A DNA stretch of 64,000 bases from Vibrio qingdaonensis (GTDB taxonomy: Bacteria; Pseudomonadota; Gammaproteobacteria; Enterobacterales; Vibrionaceae), in NCBI RefSeq assembly GCF_026191675.1, contig NZ_JAKRRY010000009.1, forward strand, positions 78,845 through 142,844, read 5' to 3'. The notes under the pieces were generated by a model that worked only from the letters and a program-made list of their open reading frames with translations, was not told the origin of the DNA and made no database searches. Made by a program: the position numbers and the translations under genes. Of the stretch, positions 47,360 to 57,245 are shown in pieces (within the stretch, counting starts at the first letter, position 1; each line of letters starts with the position of its first letter).

Positions 47360-48274
47360 TTATCGACTTTTAATTAAAATATTCTTTAAAGCGGGCTCAA
47401 CATGGGGAAAAGAAAAGTTAAACCCTATTTCAGTTAAGCGTTTAGGTTTTGCTCTGACACTGTCTAGTAACAAGCATGATGACTCTCCCATGAGTACTTT
47501 TATGAGCCATGTAGGGGTCATTAACAAGTGAGGGCGTTTTAGGGTTCTTGCTAATATTCGGCTAAATAACGCGTTAGAAACCGCGTGGGGTGCGCAAAAA
47601 TTGTAAGGGCCTTGTGCATGGGGGGTGTCGAGTAAGGTGACGATACCTCTTACCATGTCGAGGATATGGATCCATGGTAGATACTGCTTACCATGACCAA
47701 TTGGGCCACCAAGCCCTAGTTTGTATGGAAGTAACATTTTGTGTAGTGCGCCGCCATTGTCCCCCAATACAACACCGGTGCGTAATAGACAAACCCGTGT
47801 CCGCTCTGATTGCGCTCTCATTGCAATAGCTTCCCATTTCTCACACACGTTGTGAGCAAACGAGTTTTGATGCACCTGTAAGCTTTCGTCGAAAGGATGG
47901 GATTGTTGGTCGCCGTAATAGCCCACGGCAGAGCCGCTAATGACAACACTGGGTGGTTCGGTACTTGCGTGAATAAGAGTGACGATCGTTTCAGTGGTTT
48001 TCCAACGGCTATCGCAGATGATTTTTTTCTGATGTTGGCTCCAGCGCTTATCCGCAATGGGTTCTCCTGCAAGATTAATGACACCATCAAATGCGTTGAG
48101 GTCGTCAAAAGTATCGAGAGTGGATAAGTAAGTAATGTTTCCAACATCGGTATGCTGGAGTGTCGATTTCGCTGCTTCAATATCACGACTGATCACGGTA
48201 ACCGTGTGTGTGGTGAGGTGTTTAAGTAGTTCTTTACCGATAAATCCAGTACCACCGGTCACTAACAGATGCAT
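47360..48274 (-). CDS. TIGR01777 (YfcH-type) extended SDR epimerase-like protein
   Basis: 304 residues. The N-terminal Rossmann motif GGTGFIGKEL, VINLAGEPIADKRW, SGSAVGYYG for catalytic Ser-Tyr, and the C-terminal DUF1731-like segment (SCLLLDSVRAKPKRLTEIGF) identify the YfcH family. The bacterial role is unclear; plant and cyanobacterial relatives affect cell division. The gene starts the minus-strand pair with the SDR gene. Confidence 0.86.
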   Translation of the reverse strand: MHLLVTGGTGFIGKELLKHLTTHTVTVISRDIEAAKSTLQHTDVGNITYLSTLDTFDDLNAFDGVINLAGEPIADKRWSQHQKKIICDSRWKTTETIVTLIHASTEPPSVVISGSAVGYYGDQQSHPFDESLQVHQNSFAHNVCEKWEAIAMRAQSERTRVCLLRTGVVLGDNGGALHKMLLPYKLGLGGPIGHGKQYLPWIHILDMVRGIVTLLDTPHAQGPYNFCAPHAVSNALFSRILARTLKRPHLLMTPTWLIKVLMGESSCLLLDSVRAKPKRLTEIGFNFSFPHVEPALKNILIKSR

Positions 48275-48578
48275 TCGAGCTCCCTTAATTACTTGTTAAC
48301 CATTAAGTCTTTTACTTTTTCGTCAATGTGTTGCGACGTTTGTTCCCCAAGTAAGCAGAGTCGGTAATTTGACTATAGGTAAATGATTTGACGCCATTAC
48401 GTAAATATAGCAATGAAATTGCGTTATGGACTAACTCTAATAACGAACATGGTTAAATGGTGGAGATCACAGAATGGTAAGTAACTCTGGTTAGGTTGCA
48501 TGGATGCTGTAATTGTCACATCTTCTTACAAATTTCTTTGCCATTCTAAAGTGACAATATGAGGTACGGGAGAAATAC
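48275..48578. other. Divergent region upstream of the DUF1538 operon
   Basis: 304 bases between yfcH-like and the first DUF1538 gene. Besides the inverted repeat at 48512-48558 I see no gene, terminator or riboswitch signature. The operon promoter must be here. Confidence 0.5.
48512..48558. promoter_or_regulatory. Inverted repeat upstream of the DUF1538 operon
   Basis: ATTGTCAC (48512-48519) and its exact reverse complement GTGACAAT (48551-48558), with centres 39 bases apart and the second copy 20 bases before the GTG start. It may be a split operator or a leader hairpin. The 31-base interval is AT-rich and could contain the promoter. The factor is unknown. Confidence 0.45.
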
Positions 48579-49313
48579 GTGCAAGGAATGAAAGCCCTCA
48601 TACATGCCATGTTGAGCAGTTTGAAAGATTTAATGCCCATTATCATTGTGGTGCTTTTCTTTCAACTTGTCGTGCTCCAAGAGCCGCTTCCTAATGTGTT
48701 ATCGATTCTTTTTGGTTTGTTTCTGGTGGTGTTGGGACTGACTTTCTTTGTTTTTGGTCTCGAGATGGGGCTATTTCCTATTGGGGAATCCATGGCGCAG
48801 GCTTTTGCCAGAAAAGGCAGTGTTTTTTGGTTAGTGCTATTTGCATTTTGTTTAGGGTTTGGCACGACGATCGCTGAACCCGCATTAACAGCAGTCTCCG
48901 CGGAAGCAGCAGAGGTGGCTGCGGAAGGGGGCATGATAGCGTTAACCGAAGAATCAATGCAGAGCTATGCGATGGGCTTACGTCTATCGGTTGCCTTTTC
49001 GGTGGGGCTTGCGATTGTTCTTGGCGTTATTCGAATACTCAAAGGTTGGCCAATTCATTGGATAATTATTGGTGGTTACATAGGTGTTGTAGTGTTAACA
49101 GGGTTTGCCCCAGAATACATTATTGGTGTGGCGTATGATTCTGGAGGCGTCACGACTTCAACCATTACTGTCCCCTTGGTGACCGCACTGGGAGTGGGGC
49201 TCGCGAGTACGATTAAGGGGCGAAACCCCATGCTAGATGGCTTTGGATTAATCGCATTTGCATCGCTACTACCTATGATGTTTGTCATGGTCTATGGGAT
49301 GGTGATGGCATGA
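48579..49313 (+). CDS. DUF1538 integral membrane protein, subunit A
   Basis: 244 residues, about six or seven membrane spans. The GTG start at 48579 sits 6 bases from GGGAG; an ATG at 48588 is an alternative. Conserved stretches are [32 protein letters not shown] (acidic residue in a span), [18 protein letters not shown] and [20 protein letters not shown] recall a DUF1538 pair from Halomonas (UmpAB) reported as a two-component Na+(Li+,K+)/H+ antiporter. If so this is one half of a cation/proton exchanger. It overlaps the next gene by four bases. Confidence 0.85.
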   Translation: MQGMKALIHAMLSSLKDLMPIIIVVLFFQLVVLQEPLPNVLSILFGLFLVVLGLTFFVFGLEMGLFPIGESMAQAFARKGSVFWLVLFAFCLGFGTTIAEPALTAVSAEAAEVAAEGGMIALTEESMQSYAMGLRLSVAFSVGLAIVLGVIRILKGWPIHWIIIGGYIGVVVLTGFAPEYIIGVAYDSGGVTTSTITVPLVTALGVGLASTIKGRNPMLDGFGLIAFASLLPMMFVMVYGMVMA

Positions 49314-50119
49314 GTTTTATCTCAGAGTTGTTACAAACTTTATTTTTCACGGTCCGAGATGTGACCCCAATTATTGTGATCATTTTTGGTTTTCAGTTTG
49401 CAGTATTGAGAAAACCGATTGCTCATCCACTGCGCGTAGCTGTCGGCTTTGTCTACGTGATTGTTGGCTTAAGTTTATTTCTTATCGGCTTAGAAAAAGC
49501 GCTTTTTCCGCTTGGGGAAACGATGGCAATGCAACTCACAGCCCCCGACTTTCTTATTGATGTAAAGCTATCGATCGGTCACTCGCTAGAGTGGTTTGAT
49601 TATTATTGGGTGTATCTTTTTGCGTTTTGTATCGGTTTTAGTACCACGATAGCAGAGCCCTCTTTACTTGCTGTTGCGATAAAAGCCAACCAAGTGTCGG
49701 CAGGCTCCATTTCGGTTAATGGCCTGAGGATCTCAGTCGCGTTGGGGGTGGCAATAGGCATTTCTTTAGGTAGCTATAGAATTGTGGTGGGAGACCCTAT
49801 CCATTACTACATCATCGCAGGTTACATTCTAGTGGTGGTACAAACATTCTACGCGCCAAAATTGATCGTCCCTCTTGCTTATGACTCAGGGGGGGTAACA
49901 ACATCAACGGTAACCGTACCTTTGGTGACCGCATTAGGCTTAGGGCTCGCTTCAACCGTACCGGGAAGAAACCCTATGATTGATGGCTTCGGGTTGATCG
50001 CATTCGCGAGTCTGTTTCCCATTATTTCTGTCATGGCCTATGCACAAATTACTCACTGGTTGAATCAACATGCGAACACGGTTGGCTCGATCGAAAAGGA
50101 GAATGATAATGCGCTTTAA
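49310..50119 (+). CDS. DUF1538 integral membrane protein, subunit B
   Basis: 269 residues, a paralogue of the preceding gene with the same order of motifs: [70 protein letters not shown] and [16 protein letters not shown]. It is ~25 residues longer, with an extra soluble loop after the third span region. The two probably form a heteromeric complex. ATGA overlap upstream and an 11-base overlap with the PII-like gene downstream give tight coupling. Confidence 0.85.
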   Translation: MSFISELLQTLFFTVRDVTPIIVIIFGFQFAVLRKPIAHPLRVAVGFVYVIVGLSLFLIGLEKALFPLGETMAMQLTAPDFLIDVKLSIGHSLEWFDYYWVYLFAFCIGFSTTIAEPSLLAVAIKANQVSAGSISVNGLRISVALGVAIGISLGSYRIVVGDPIHYYIIAGYILVVVQTFYAPKLIVPLAYDSGGVTTSTVTVPLVTALGLGLASTVPGRNPMIDGFGLIAFASLFPIISVMAYAQITHWLNQHANTVGSIEKENDNAL

Positions 50120-50459
50120 GTTACTGCTTGCGTTTGTTGAGGACAGCAAAACAGACGTAGTGCTCGATGCAGCAAGGGAAGCTGGTGCGACCGGAGCAAC
50201 GGTGATCAACAACGCTAGAGGCGAAGGTTTAAATAAGAAACGCACCTTTTTCGGTCTGACGTTAGAGGTGCAAAAAGATGTATTACTGTTTGTGGTTGAG
50301 GAGCATTTGTCGAGACAAATACTGGAAACAATTAGTGAAGTAGGGGAGTTTGATCAAACCTCAGGGCAGGGTATCGCGATTCAAATTGATATTGAAGATG
50401 CCGTGGGTGTCGCTCACCAAATGGAAACGTTAACCAAAGTGGTTGAGGATGAATTATGA
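50109..50459 (+). CDS. PII-like regulatory protein
   Basis: 116 residues from [20 protein letters not shown] at 50109; the frame's earlier ATGs lie deep inside the DUF1538 gene. The ferredoxin-like PII fold is suggested by the ATGATVINNARGEGL strand-loop and TSGQGIAIQIDIEDAVG, which sits where the B-loop TGxxGDGKIFV occurs. The T-loop is shortened and lacks the uridylylated Tyr51, so it is not GlnB/GlnK but a PII-like nucleotide or anion sensor, probably controlling the membrane subunits. Four-base overlap with the CBS gene. Confidence 0.8.
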   Translation: MRFKLLLAFVEDSKTDVVLDAAREAGATGATVINNARGEGLNKKRTFFGLTLEVQKDVLLFVVEEHLSRQILETISEVGEFDQTSGQGIAIQIDIEDAVGVAHQMETLTKVVEDEL

Positions 50460-50860
50460 GTTCACAACAAAAAATATACGTTCGTGATGTCATGGCGAAT
50501 ACCTATGTGATGGTCGATGGGCTAAAAACCGTTCACGAAGGTATTGTGTTAGCAAAAGAGCACCAAGTAAAGGCGTTGGTGGTGAGTAAGCGTCATGATG
50601 ATGATGAATATGGCATTGTACTGATGAATGATATTGCTAAGAAAGTACTGGCGCAAAATCGTTCTTCTCATCGGACGAACATCTACGAAATCATGACCAA
50701 GCCTGCTTTGTCAGTCGACCCAAACATGAATGTGAAGTACTGTGCTCGCCTCTTTGAACGCTTTGGCATTAGTCGGGCTCCGGTTATCGAAGACGGTAAG
50801 ATTATTGGTATGGTCAGCTATAACAATATTGTGGTGAATGGCATGGCACGTGAGGAATAG
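50456..50860 (+). CDS. Stand-alone tandem-CBS-domain protein
   Basis: 134 residues consisting of two CBS motifs: ~8-60 (VRDVMANTYVMVDGLKTVHE, then IVLMNDIAKKVL) and ~72-130 (YEIMTKPALSVDPNMNVKYC, then PVIEDGKIIGMVSYNNIVV). CBS pairs bind adenine nucleotides and gate transporters. Last gene of the coupled operon, it is the second soluble sensor beside the PII-like protein. The start overlaps the PII-like stop (ATGA). No terminator is seen before yfcE, which starts 50 bases on. Confidence 0.85.
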   Translation: MSSQQKIYVRDVMANTYVMVDGLKTVHEGIVLAKEHQVKALVVSKRHDDDEYGIVLMNDIAKKVLAQNRSSHRTNIYEIMTKPALSVDPNMNVKYCARLFERFGISRAPVIEDGKIIGMVSYNNIVVNGMAREE

Positions 50861-50910
50861 CGGCAAAACTGAGTTACAATAGCCTCATAACGTGAGTTGG
50901 AGGTAAATCC

Positions 50911-51456
50911 GTGAAATTATTCTTTGCATCAGACCTACATGGTAGCGTGAGTGCGACGCAACAAGTATTAGAAGCATACCGTCAATCGGGAGCAGATCAC
51001 CTTGTCATTCTAGGCGATGTACTCAACCATGGCCCGAGGAACCCGGTTCCAGAGAGTTACAATCCACCAGAAGTCGCCGCATTGCTCAATGATTTCCAAT
51101 CTGAAATTATTGCCGTGAGAGGAAACTGTGATAGTGAGGTAGACCAAATGTTACTTCACTTTCCTATGATGGCGGATTACGCATGGGTGCTATTGCCATC
51201 GGGTAAGCGTTTATTTTTAACGCATGGGCATTTATATAATGCAGCTAAGCGTCCCAAGCTTAAAAAGGGGGATGTCATTGTTCATGGGCATACGCATATC
51301 CCTGTCGCTCAATGGGACGGGGAACAAGTGATTTTTAATCCCGGCTCAATTACTTTTCCAAGAGATGGCTATTCGGCGAGTTTCGGCCATTTTGAAAATG
51401 ATACATTAAGTGTCAGAACGTTCGCGGGGGATGAGCTTTGCTCGATTAAGCTTTAG
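50911..51456 (+). CDS. yfcE: YfcE-type metallophosphodiesterase
   Basis: 181 residues, MPP fold. Metal ligands are visible in ASDLHGS, LGDVLNHGPRN, VRGNCDSEVD, LTHGH and VHGHTHIP. E. coli YfcE hydrolyses artificial diester substrates; the natural one is unknown. The GTG start follows a consensus TGGAGG by 6 bases. It is probably a separate gene from the DUF1538 operon but could receive read-through. Ends at a strong terminator. Confidence 0.9.
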   Translation: MKLFFASDLHGSVSATQQVLEAYRQSGADHLVILGDVLNHGPRNPVPESYNPPEVAALLNDFQSEIIAVRGNCDSEVDQMLLHFPMMADYAWVLLPSGKRLFLTHGHLYNAAKRPKLKKGDVIVHGHTHIPVAQWDGEQVIFNPGSITFPRDGYSASFGHFENDTLSVRTFAGDELCSIKL

Positions 51457-51475
51457 TCGGACGAATTTTAGAGTT

Positions 51476-51507
51476 AAAAAAACGCAGCCAATGGCTGCGT
51501 TTTTTTC
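51476..51507 (+). terminator. Terminator after yfcE, also facing crr
   Basis: AAAAAACGCAGCCA / TGGCTGCGTTTTTT with a minimal loop, 20 bases past the yfcE stop. The A-run also provides a U-tract for crr on the minus strand. Confidence 0.9.
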
Positions 51508-51533
51508 GACGTATCTAATAAATTAGTGACTAA

Positions 51534-52043
51534 TTATTTAGTTACGCGTAGTACTGGTGTTTCACCAACAGTAACAGAACCAGATAGCTTGTTCAGCTCT
51601 TTGATTTCGTCCATGTTAGAGATAACAACTGGAGTCAGCGTAGATTTAGCTTTTTCTTCAAGAAGTGCTAGATCGAATTCGATGACAGTGTCGCCGGCTT
51701 TAACAGTTTGACCTTCTTCAGCGATACGCTTAAAGCCTTCACCTTTTAGCTCAACAGTGTCGATACCAAAGTGAACAAATAGCTCGATGCCATCGTCAGA
51801 TTCGATAGAGAACGCGTGGTTCGTTTCGAAGATCTTACCGATAGTACCGTTTACAGGAGCGACCATTTTGTCGCCAGCTGGTTTGATAGCAATACCATCA
51901 CCAACGATTTTCTCAGCAAAAACGACATCTGGCACGTCTTCGATGTTTACGATCTCACCAGATAGTGGTGCGATGATTTCGATTGCACCAGCGTCAGCGC
52001 TGTCGTCAGATACTAGCTTCTTCAGTTTGTCAAAGAGACCCAT
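51534..52043 (-). CDS. crr: PTS glucose-specific EIIA (Crr)
   Basis: 169 residues, as in E. coli. Central signal-transfer protein: it accepts phosphate from HPr, passes it to EIIBC-Glc and, unphosphorylated, inhibits non-PTS transporters; the phosphorylated form activates adenylate cyclase. The active-site His is in [13 protein letters not shown] and the supporting His in TNHAFSIES. Last gene of ptsH-ptsI-crr; 41 bases follow ptsI. Confidence 0.97.
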   Translation of the reverse strand: MGLFDKLKKLVSDDSADAGAIEIIAPLSGEIVNIEDVPDVVFAEKIVGDGIAIKPAGDKMVAPVNGTIGKIFETNHAFSIESDDGIELFVHFGIDTVELKGEGFKRIAEEGQTVKAGDTVIEFDLALLEEKAKSTLTPVVISNMDEIKELNKLSGSVTVGETPVLRVTK

Positions 52044-52084
52044 GTTGTGCTCCTAAAGGTTTGATTTTATTCTGCTCAATTATA

Positions 52085-53812
52085 TTAGCAGTTTGTCTTT
52101 TCTGCGATAAATTTTTCGACGTGCGCTTCAATTTCTGCAGCAGTCGCCATTTCTAGCGCTTCATCCGCCATAGCTTTTACTTCTGCGAAGTTAGCGTTAC
52201 GGATAACTTTCTTAACCTTAGGAATAGAAATACCGCTCATACTAAACTCATCTAGGCCCATGCCTAGTAGAAGTAACGTCGCGCGTTCGTCGCCAGCAAG
52301 CTCGCCACACATACCCGTCCACTTGCCTTCTTTATGCGAAGCGTCGATCACCTGCTTAATTACGGTTAATACCGCTGGTGAAAGTGGGTTGTATAGGTGA
52401 GAAATTAGCTCGTTACCACGGTCTACTGCTAGAGTATACTGAGTTAAGTCGTTAGTACCAATACTAAAGAAGGAAACTTCTTTCGCTAGGTGGTGAGCAA
52501 TCGCTGCAGCAGCAGGTGTTTCTACCATTACACCGATTTCAATATCTTCATCAAATGCGATGTTTTCTGCGCGAAGTTCCGCTTTGTATTCTTCGATAGC
52601 TTTCTTAAGTTCACGGATTTCTTCAACAGAAATAATCATCGGGAACATAATGCGAAGCTTACCGTGTGCAGAAGCACGTAGGATGCCGCGGACTTGGTCA
52701 CGTAGAATTTCACGACGATCCAAGCTAATACGAACCGCACGCCAGCCTAGGAATGGGTTCATTTCTTTTGGAAGATCCATGTACGGAAGATCTTTATCGC
52801 CACCAATATCCATAGTACGGATAATGATTGAGTGGCCATTCATCGCTTCAGCAACTTCTTTATACGCTTGGTATTGTACTTCTTCTGTAGGAAGAGAATC
52901 GCGGTCCATGAATAGGAATTCAGTACGATACAGACCTACACCTTCACCGCCGTTACGGTTGATACCGTCACAGTCTTTTACGGTACCGATGTTGCCACAA
53001 ACTTCTACACGGTGTCCGTCTAGAGTTTCAGCTGGTAGGTCTTTAAGTTTTGCAAGTTCTTCTTTTTCAGCAAGGAACGACTCACGGACTTGTTTTGCTT
53101 CAGCAAGTTCTGCTTCAGAAGGATTGATGATGATCTTGTTGTTCATCGCATCGAGAATCAGCATGTCGCCGTTCTTGACTTGCTTCGTGATATCGTTAGT
53201 ACCAACGATAGCAGGAAGTTCAAGTGAACGAGCCATGATAGAGGTGTGCGAAGTACGGCCACCGATGTCACAGGCAAAACCAAGGACATAATCTAGGTTG
53301 ATTTGCGCTGTCTCAGAAGGCGTTAGATCGTAAGCAACAAGAAGCACTTGCTCATTGATGTCGCTAAGTGACACGATATTAATGCCAAGCGCATTTTTAA
53401 CAAAGCGAGTACCGATATCACGGATATCCGTTGCGCGCTCTTTTAGATATTCATCATCTAAAGATTCAAGTGCACACGCTTGCTCTTCGATTACGGTGTA
53501 GATTGCGTGGTCCGCAGACATTTTGTCTTTCTTGATGAGCGCTAAGATCTCTTCTTCGAGCTCTTCGTCTTCAAGAAGCATGATGTGGCCTTCGAAGATG
53601 GCTTCTTTTTCTTCACCAAAAGTTTCTAGTGCCTTCTGCTTAACAATTTCTAGCTGAGCTGATGATTTGTTACGAGCGTCAAAGAAACGCTGAACTTCTG
53701 CTTCAACTTGGTCATCAGAGATGGTTGCTTTGTTAAGAACAATTTCGTCTTCTTGAAGTAGTAATGCTTTACCGATCGCAATACCAGGAGATGCTAGGAT
53801 GCCTGAAATCAT
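52085..53812 (-). CDS. ptsI: PTS enzyme I
   Basis: 575 residues. Autophosphorylates from PEP and phosphorylates HPr. The active His is in [18 protein letters not shown]. The PEP-binding domain contains [21 protein letters not shown] and the catalytic Cys in [11 protein letters not shown]. Located between ptsH (134-base gap with a hairpin) and crr. Confidence 0.98.
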   Translation of the reverse strand: MISGILASPGIAIGKALLLQEDEIVLNKATISDDQVEAEVQRFFDARNKSSAQLEIVKQKALETFGEEKEAIFEGHIMLLEDEELEEEILALIKKDKMSADHAIYTVIEEQACALESLDDEYLKERATDIRDIGTRFVKNALGINIVSLSDINEQVLLVAYDLTPSETAQINLDYVLGFACDIGGRTSHTSIMARSLELPAIVGTNDITKQVKNGDMLILDAMNNKIIINPSEAELAEAKQVRESFLAEKEELAKLKDLPAETLDGHRVEVCGNIGTVKDCDGINRNGGEGVGLYRTEFLFMDRDSLPTEEVQYQAYKEVAEAMNGHSIIIRTMDIGGDKDLPYMDLPKEMNPFLGWRAVRISLDRREILRDQVRGILRASAHGKLRIMFPMIISVEEIRELKKAIEEYKAELRAENIAFDEDIEIGVMVETPAAAAIAHHLAKEVSFFSIGTNDLTQYTLAVDRGNELISHLYNPLSPAVLTVIKQVIDASHKEGKWTGMCGELAGDERATLLLLGMGLDEFSMSGISIPKVKKVIRNANFAEVKAMADEALEMATAAEIEAHVEKFIAEKTNC

Positions 53813-53901
53813 AGCTTTACCTTAATGTGGTCAAATGTATAAAGAAAGGGTGACTTACGTTGCTACATTTATGTGTAGCTGATAGTCAGCGCTATTTCCA
53901 A

Positions 53902-53934
53902 TAAAGCCACTTTGCTTTCGACAAAATGGCTTTA
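53902..53934 (-). terminator. Hairpin between ptsH and ptsI
   Basis: TAAAGCCA / TGGCTTTA with partial pairing TTT/AAA inside, followed on the minus strand by TTGGAAATAG. It has a short U-tract, so it is a likely partial terminator that would yield more ptsH than ptsI transcript. Confidence 0.55.
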
Positions 53935-53946
53935 GGAGAGTGCTGC

Positions 53947-54204
53947 TTAGTGAAGCTCGTCCATTAGAGCAACTAGGTGGTCTACTGCTTGTTGAGCCTG
54001 TGGGCCTTCAGCAGAGATAGTTACGTTAGTACCTTTAACTAGACCTAGAGTCTGTAGTTTGAATAGGCTTTTTGCGCTAGCGCTTTTGCCGTTAGAAGTC
54101 ACAGTGATGTCTGCGTCAAAAGATTTTGCTTCTTTAACGAACTGCGCTGCAGGACGAGTGTGAAGACCATTTTCTGCTGTGATTTCTACTTGCTTCTCGT
54201 ACAT
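53947..54204 (-). CDS. ptsH: PTS phosphocarrier HPr
   Basis: 85 residues, E. coli length. His15 in GLHTRPAA is phosphorylated by PtsI; Ser46 is present in SASAKSLFK. First gene of the ptsH-ptsI-crr operon. It is the canonical HPr of this window; a second HPr-like protein lies at 40025. Confidence 0.98.
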   Translation of the reverse strand: MYEKQVEITAENGLHTRPAAQFVKEAKSFDADITVTSNGKSASAKSLFKLQTLGLVKGTNVTISAEGPQAQQAVDHLVALMDELH

Positions 54205-54504
54205 TTTAATACCCCAATTGATTTATTTTATGTTTGTTTTCTTAACTAAAGCCAAGCTTAGCGTCATTTTTTCATTCCTGCTATAGGACTAAAGTTATGA
54301 TTCATTAAGCGCCGCATTGGTCTTGAATTGTAGGCTATGATTGCAGTCTTCGCTGTCTCCATATCCTACGACTATTCTTTAAACTGCTTATTTATTTTTT
54401 AGCTTAAAATAAAACTGACCTGATATTACCAAAGGCTGACAGAGATTCAACAAAAAAGCCCCATAAAGGGGCTTTTTTAAAGCAAAATTTGATTTGGCAA
54501 CATA
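54205..54504. other. ptsH upstream region and cysK 3' region
   Basis: 300 bases holding the cysK terminator (54452-54478) and the ptsH promoter region, which is AT-rich. No consensus CRP site could be confidently read by eye. Confidence 0.5.
54452..54478 (-). terminator. Terminator of cysK
   Basis: AAAAAAGCCCC / GGGGCTTTTTT with a loop of five bases; perfect and symmetric, 27 bases past the cysK stop. Confidence 0.9.
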
Positions 54505-55473
54505 TTATTGCTGAATCTCTTTGTCCGTGAATATACCTGCGAACAATGCTGAACTGAGGTAGCGTTCGCCCGAGCTTGGTAATACGGTAACTATTGTTTT
54601 TCCTTTAAATTCAGGGAGTTCCGCTAGTTTGTTTGCCGCTACTACAGCCGCTCCTGAGGAGATACCAGCAAGGATACCTTCCTCTTCCATGAGACGGCGA
54701 GCCATATCAATCGCTTCATCAGATGTTACAAGTTCCACACGGTCGATAACTTCCAAATCGAGGTTTTCTGGGATGAAACCAGCACCGATACCTTGAATTT
54801 TGTGTGGAGCGGGTTTGATTTCTTCGCCAGCCAGCGCTTGGCTAATGACCGGAGACTCTGCGGGCTCAACTGCCACAGAAATAATAGCTTTGCCTTTTTC
54901 GCCCTTGATATAGCGGCTTGTACCCGTAATGGTACCGCCGGTGCCGACACCAGCAACGAAGACGTCAATTTCACCATCCGTTGCGTCCCAAATTTCTGGG
55001 CCCGTTGTTTTCTCATGGATAGCCGGGTTTGCCGGGTTGTTGAATTGTTGCAGAAGTAGGTACTTCTCTGGATTTGAGGCAACAATTTCTTCAGCTTTAG
55101 CAATTGCGCCTTTCATTCCTTTCGCTGCTTCAGTCAGTTCTAGGTTTGCGCCTAGAGCTTTAAGTAGCTTACGACGCTCCAAACTCATTGATTCAGGCAT
55201 TGTAAGTGTCAGTTTGTAACCACGAGCAGCAGCAACAAAAGCAAGCGCGATACCTGTATTACCACTGGTGGGTTCAACAAGCTCAATGCCAGCTTTTAGC
55301 CTGCCATTTTTTTCTGCTTCCCAAATCATGTTGGCGCCGATACGACACTTAACACTGAAACTAGGGTTGCGAGCTTCAACTTTAGCTAGAACGTTACCAT
55401 TACTAACTTTGTTAAGGCGAACCAGAGGAGTGTTACCAATGGTGAGTGAGTTGTCTTCGTAGATCTTGCTCAT
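54505..55473 (-). CDS. cysK: Cysteine synthase A
   Basis: PLP enzyme making cysteine from O-acetylserine and sulfide. The start at 55473 ([20 protein letters not shown]) gives 322 residues; the ATG five codons upstream is less like the family. The PLP Lys is in [22 protein letters not shown] and GTGGTITG bind the substrate and the phosphate. The C-terminus ends FTDKEIQQ. It is monocistronic and next to the pts operon, as in enterics. Confidence 0.95.
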   Translation of the reverse strand: MSKIYEDNSLTIGNTPLVRLNKVSNGNVLAKVEARNPSFSVKCRIGANMIWEAEKNGRLKAGIELVEPTSGNTGIALAFVAAARGYKLTLTMPESMSLERRKLLKALGANLELTEAAKGMKGAIAKAEEIVASNPEKYLLLQQFNNPANPAIHEKTTGPEIWDATDGEIDVFVAGVGTGGTITGTSRYIKGEKGKAIISVAVEPAESPVISQALAGEEIKPAPHKIQGIGAGFIPENLDLEVIDRVELVTSDEAIDMARRLMEEEGILAGISSGAAVVAANKLAELPEFKGKTIVTVLPSSGERYLSSALFAGIFTDKEIQQ

Positions 55474-55622
55474 TATATGTTCCTTCATTCAGTTAACCGT
55501 ATCGGTCAGCGATTACATGATAAGAATATGATTTTGTTGGGTGGGGGAGAAGAATTAAATAGTTATATATTATGGAAGAAAGTATGGAAAGCCTGAATTG
55601 TTAGCGCAAGCCCAGTAAATAA

Positions 55623-55694
55623 AGCGCATAGCCCAAGGGAAAATTGTGTTGTCATTGACTGCAATGACGCAATATTTCCATAGGCTATGCCGCT
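55623..55694. repeat. Long near-perfect palindrome downstream of lnt
   Basis: A ~72-base stem-loop: outer arms AGCGCATAGCC (55623-55633) and GGCTATGCCGCT (55683-55694), inner arms through GGGAAAATTGTG and CAATATTTCC to the tip GTCATTG-ACT-GCAATGAC, with few mismatches. It starts 6 bases past the lnt stop; TTTATTT follows on the minus strand. It may be the lnt operon terminator, but it is far longer than others here and resembles a palindromic repeat element. Confidence 0.7.
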
Positions 55695-55699
55695 ATTCA

Positions 55700-57205
55700 T
55701 TATTTCCTACGTAGGTAAAGTCCCCACGCTAAACTTAACAACACCCAACCGTAAAGAGGCCATGTTCCGGCCTCTCTGTACCACGTTGTCCCGTTTGTCG
55801 GCGTGACTTCTGTACGCAACACTGCCGTTTCAAACTGTGGGATTTGCGCAGTAATTTTTCCGTTATGATCGGTGACAGCCGTAATGCCATTGTTGGTTGA
55901 CCGTATTAATGGTATTCCAAGTTCTAGCGCTCGCATTCGAGCAATTTCCATATGTTGTAACGGGCCAATAGAGCGACCAAACCACGCATCGTTAGATAAC
56001 GTGAGCAAGTAATCGGTCTCTGGTGTCACATTTTGTCGAACCTGTTCGTTAAAAATAATCTCATAACATAAAGCCGGCGCTAAATGCATGCCATTGGCAA
56101 CGATATTGGGTTGTACATATGCCCCGCGACTAAACGAAGACATAGGTAAATTAAAAAACGGAGCGATTGGACGAAGAAGATCTTCAAAAGGAACAAACTC
56201 GCCAAAAGGCAGTAAGTGGTGCTTGTGAAAGCGCTCATCAAGGTCAAGCTCATAGTCCCCATAAGGGGTTTGTCCCACAACCAGAATACTGTTGTAGTAT
56301 TCATCAGACTCTGACTTATTGATCACACCGGTAATGATGGCGGTATTGTTCATTTTCGCCGCTGAGTCTAAATTGCTGAGGAACGACGGCAGCTCAAATT
56401 CCATTGCGGGAATTGCCGCTTCAGGCCAGATAATGATATCAGCGTCCCAGTTCTCGCGGCTAAGGTCGGTGTATTTCATAATCGTCGGCCAGCGTTGGCT
56501 AGGTAGCCATTTTAGCGCTTGGTCAACGTTGCCTTGTATGAGCGCAACGCTTTTGGTCCGGGTGGGATCCGGTGTGACCCAGTCATAATTACGCAATCCG
56601 AAGCCAACTGAAAAAATGACTAACGGAATAACAGTAATAAGCCAGTGTTTGCTTTGAATCGCGTAAGCTAAGCTCGCTGACGTTACGATAATTAGTAGGG
56701 TAATGAGCTCAACGCCGCCCATCGGTGCGTAACTGGCTAACGGCCCGTCAATTTGACTGTAACCTAACCATAACCAAGGGAATCCTGTCATTACCCAGCC
56801 TCGAGCCCAGTCAAACACTAGCCACAGTGCAGGGGCTGCAAGTAGGTAGCGTGTGCGATTCTCATTTGGGAAAAAACGGTTTAATGACCAAGCAAACAGG
56901 GCGGAATAGATGGAGAGATAACCCACTAGCAGCGCCATTAGGAGTACGCTGGCGAACTTTGGCATACCGCCAAAGCTATCAATACTAACGTGAACCCAAC
57001 TAATGCCTGTCGCAAATTGGCCAAAACCCCAGGCGTAACCAATAAAAAGCGCACGCCGAGCGGTTTGTCCTTGCAGTAGAAACAATAAGATAAGTGGGCT
57101 TAACAGAGCAAGTGGCCACAGTTGATAGGGAGCGAAGGCTAGGGTTGTACTGGCGCCAACAAAAGCGGCCCCAATGGGCCGCAATAGGCGAAGATAATTC
57201 TTCAT
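55700..57205 (-). CDS. lnt: Apolipoprotein N-acyltransferase
   Basis: Adds the third acyl chain to lipoproteins (for example BamC and DUF4156 here). It has 501 residues with six or seven N-terminal spans, then a periplasmic nitrilase domain. Catalytic Glu is in [10 protein letters not shown], Lys in [13 protein letters not shown], and the acyl-accepting Cys in PALCYEIIF. Last gene of the miaB-ybeZ-ybeY-corC-lnt order, 40 bases after corC. Confidence 0.95.
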   Translation of the reverse strand: MKNYLRLLRPIGAAFVGASTTLAFAPYQLWPLALLSPLILLFLLQGQTARRALFIGYAWGFGQFATGISWVHVSIDSFGGMPKFASVLLMALLVGYLSIYSALFAWSLNRFFPNENRTRYLLAAPALWLVFDWARGWVMTGFPWLWLGYSQIDGPLASYAPMGGVELITLLIIVTSASLAYAIQSKHWLITVIPLVIFSVGFGLRNYDWVTPDPTRTKSVALIQGNVDQALKWLPSQRWPTIMKYTDLSRENWDADIIIWPEAAIPAMEFELPSFLSNLDSAAKMNNTAIITGVINKSESDEYYNSILVVGQTPYGDYELDLDERFHKHHLLPFGEFVPFEDLLRPIAPFFNLPMSSFSRGAYVQPNIVANGMHLAPALCYEIIFNEQVRQNVTPETDYLLTLSNDAWFGRSIGPLQHMEIARMRALELGIPLIRSTNNGITAVTDHNGKITAQIPQFETAVLRTEVTPTNGTTWYREAGTWPLYGWVLLSLAWGLYLRRK

Positions 57206-57245
57206 TTAATGGTGGTCTCACTTAACCGGTGAACATTGGGTATCG

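Noticed and set aside
52560..53291. Long open frame antisense to ptsI (243 codons)
   Set aside because: It lies wholly inside the confidently identified ptsI gene, has Ser/Arg/Ile-rich composition typical of an antisense shadow, and has no ribosome site.
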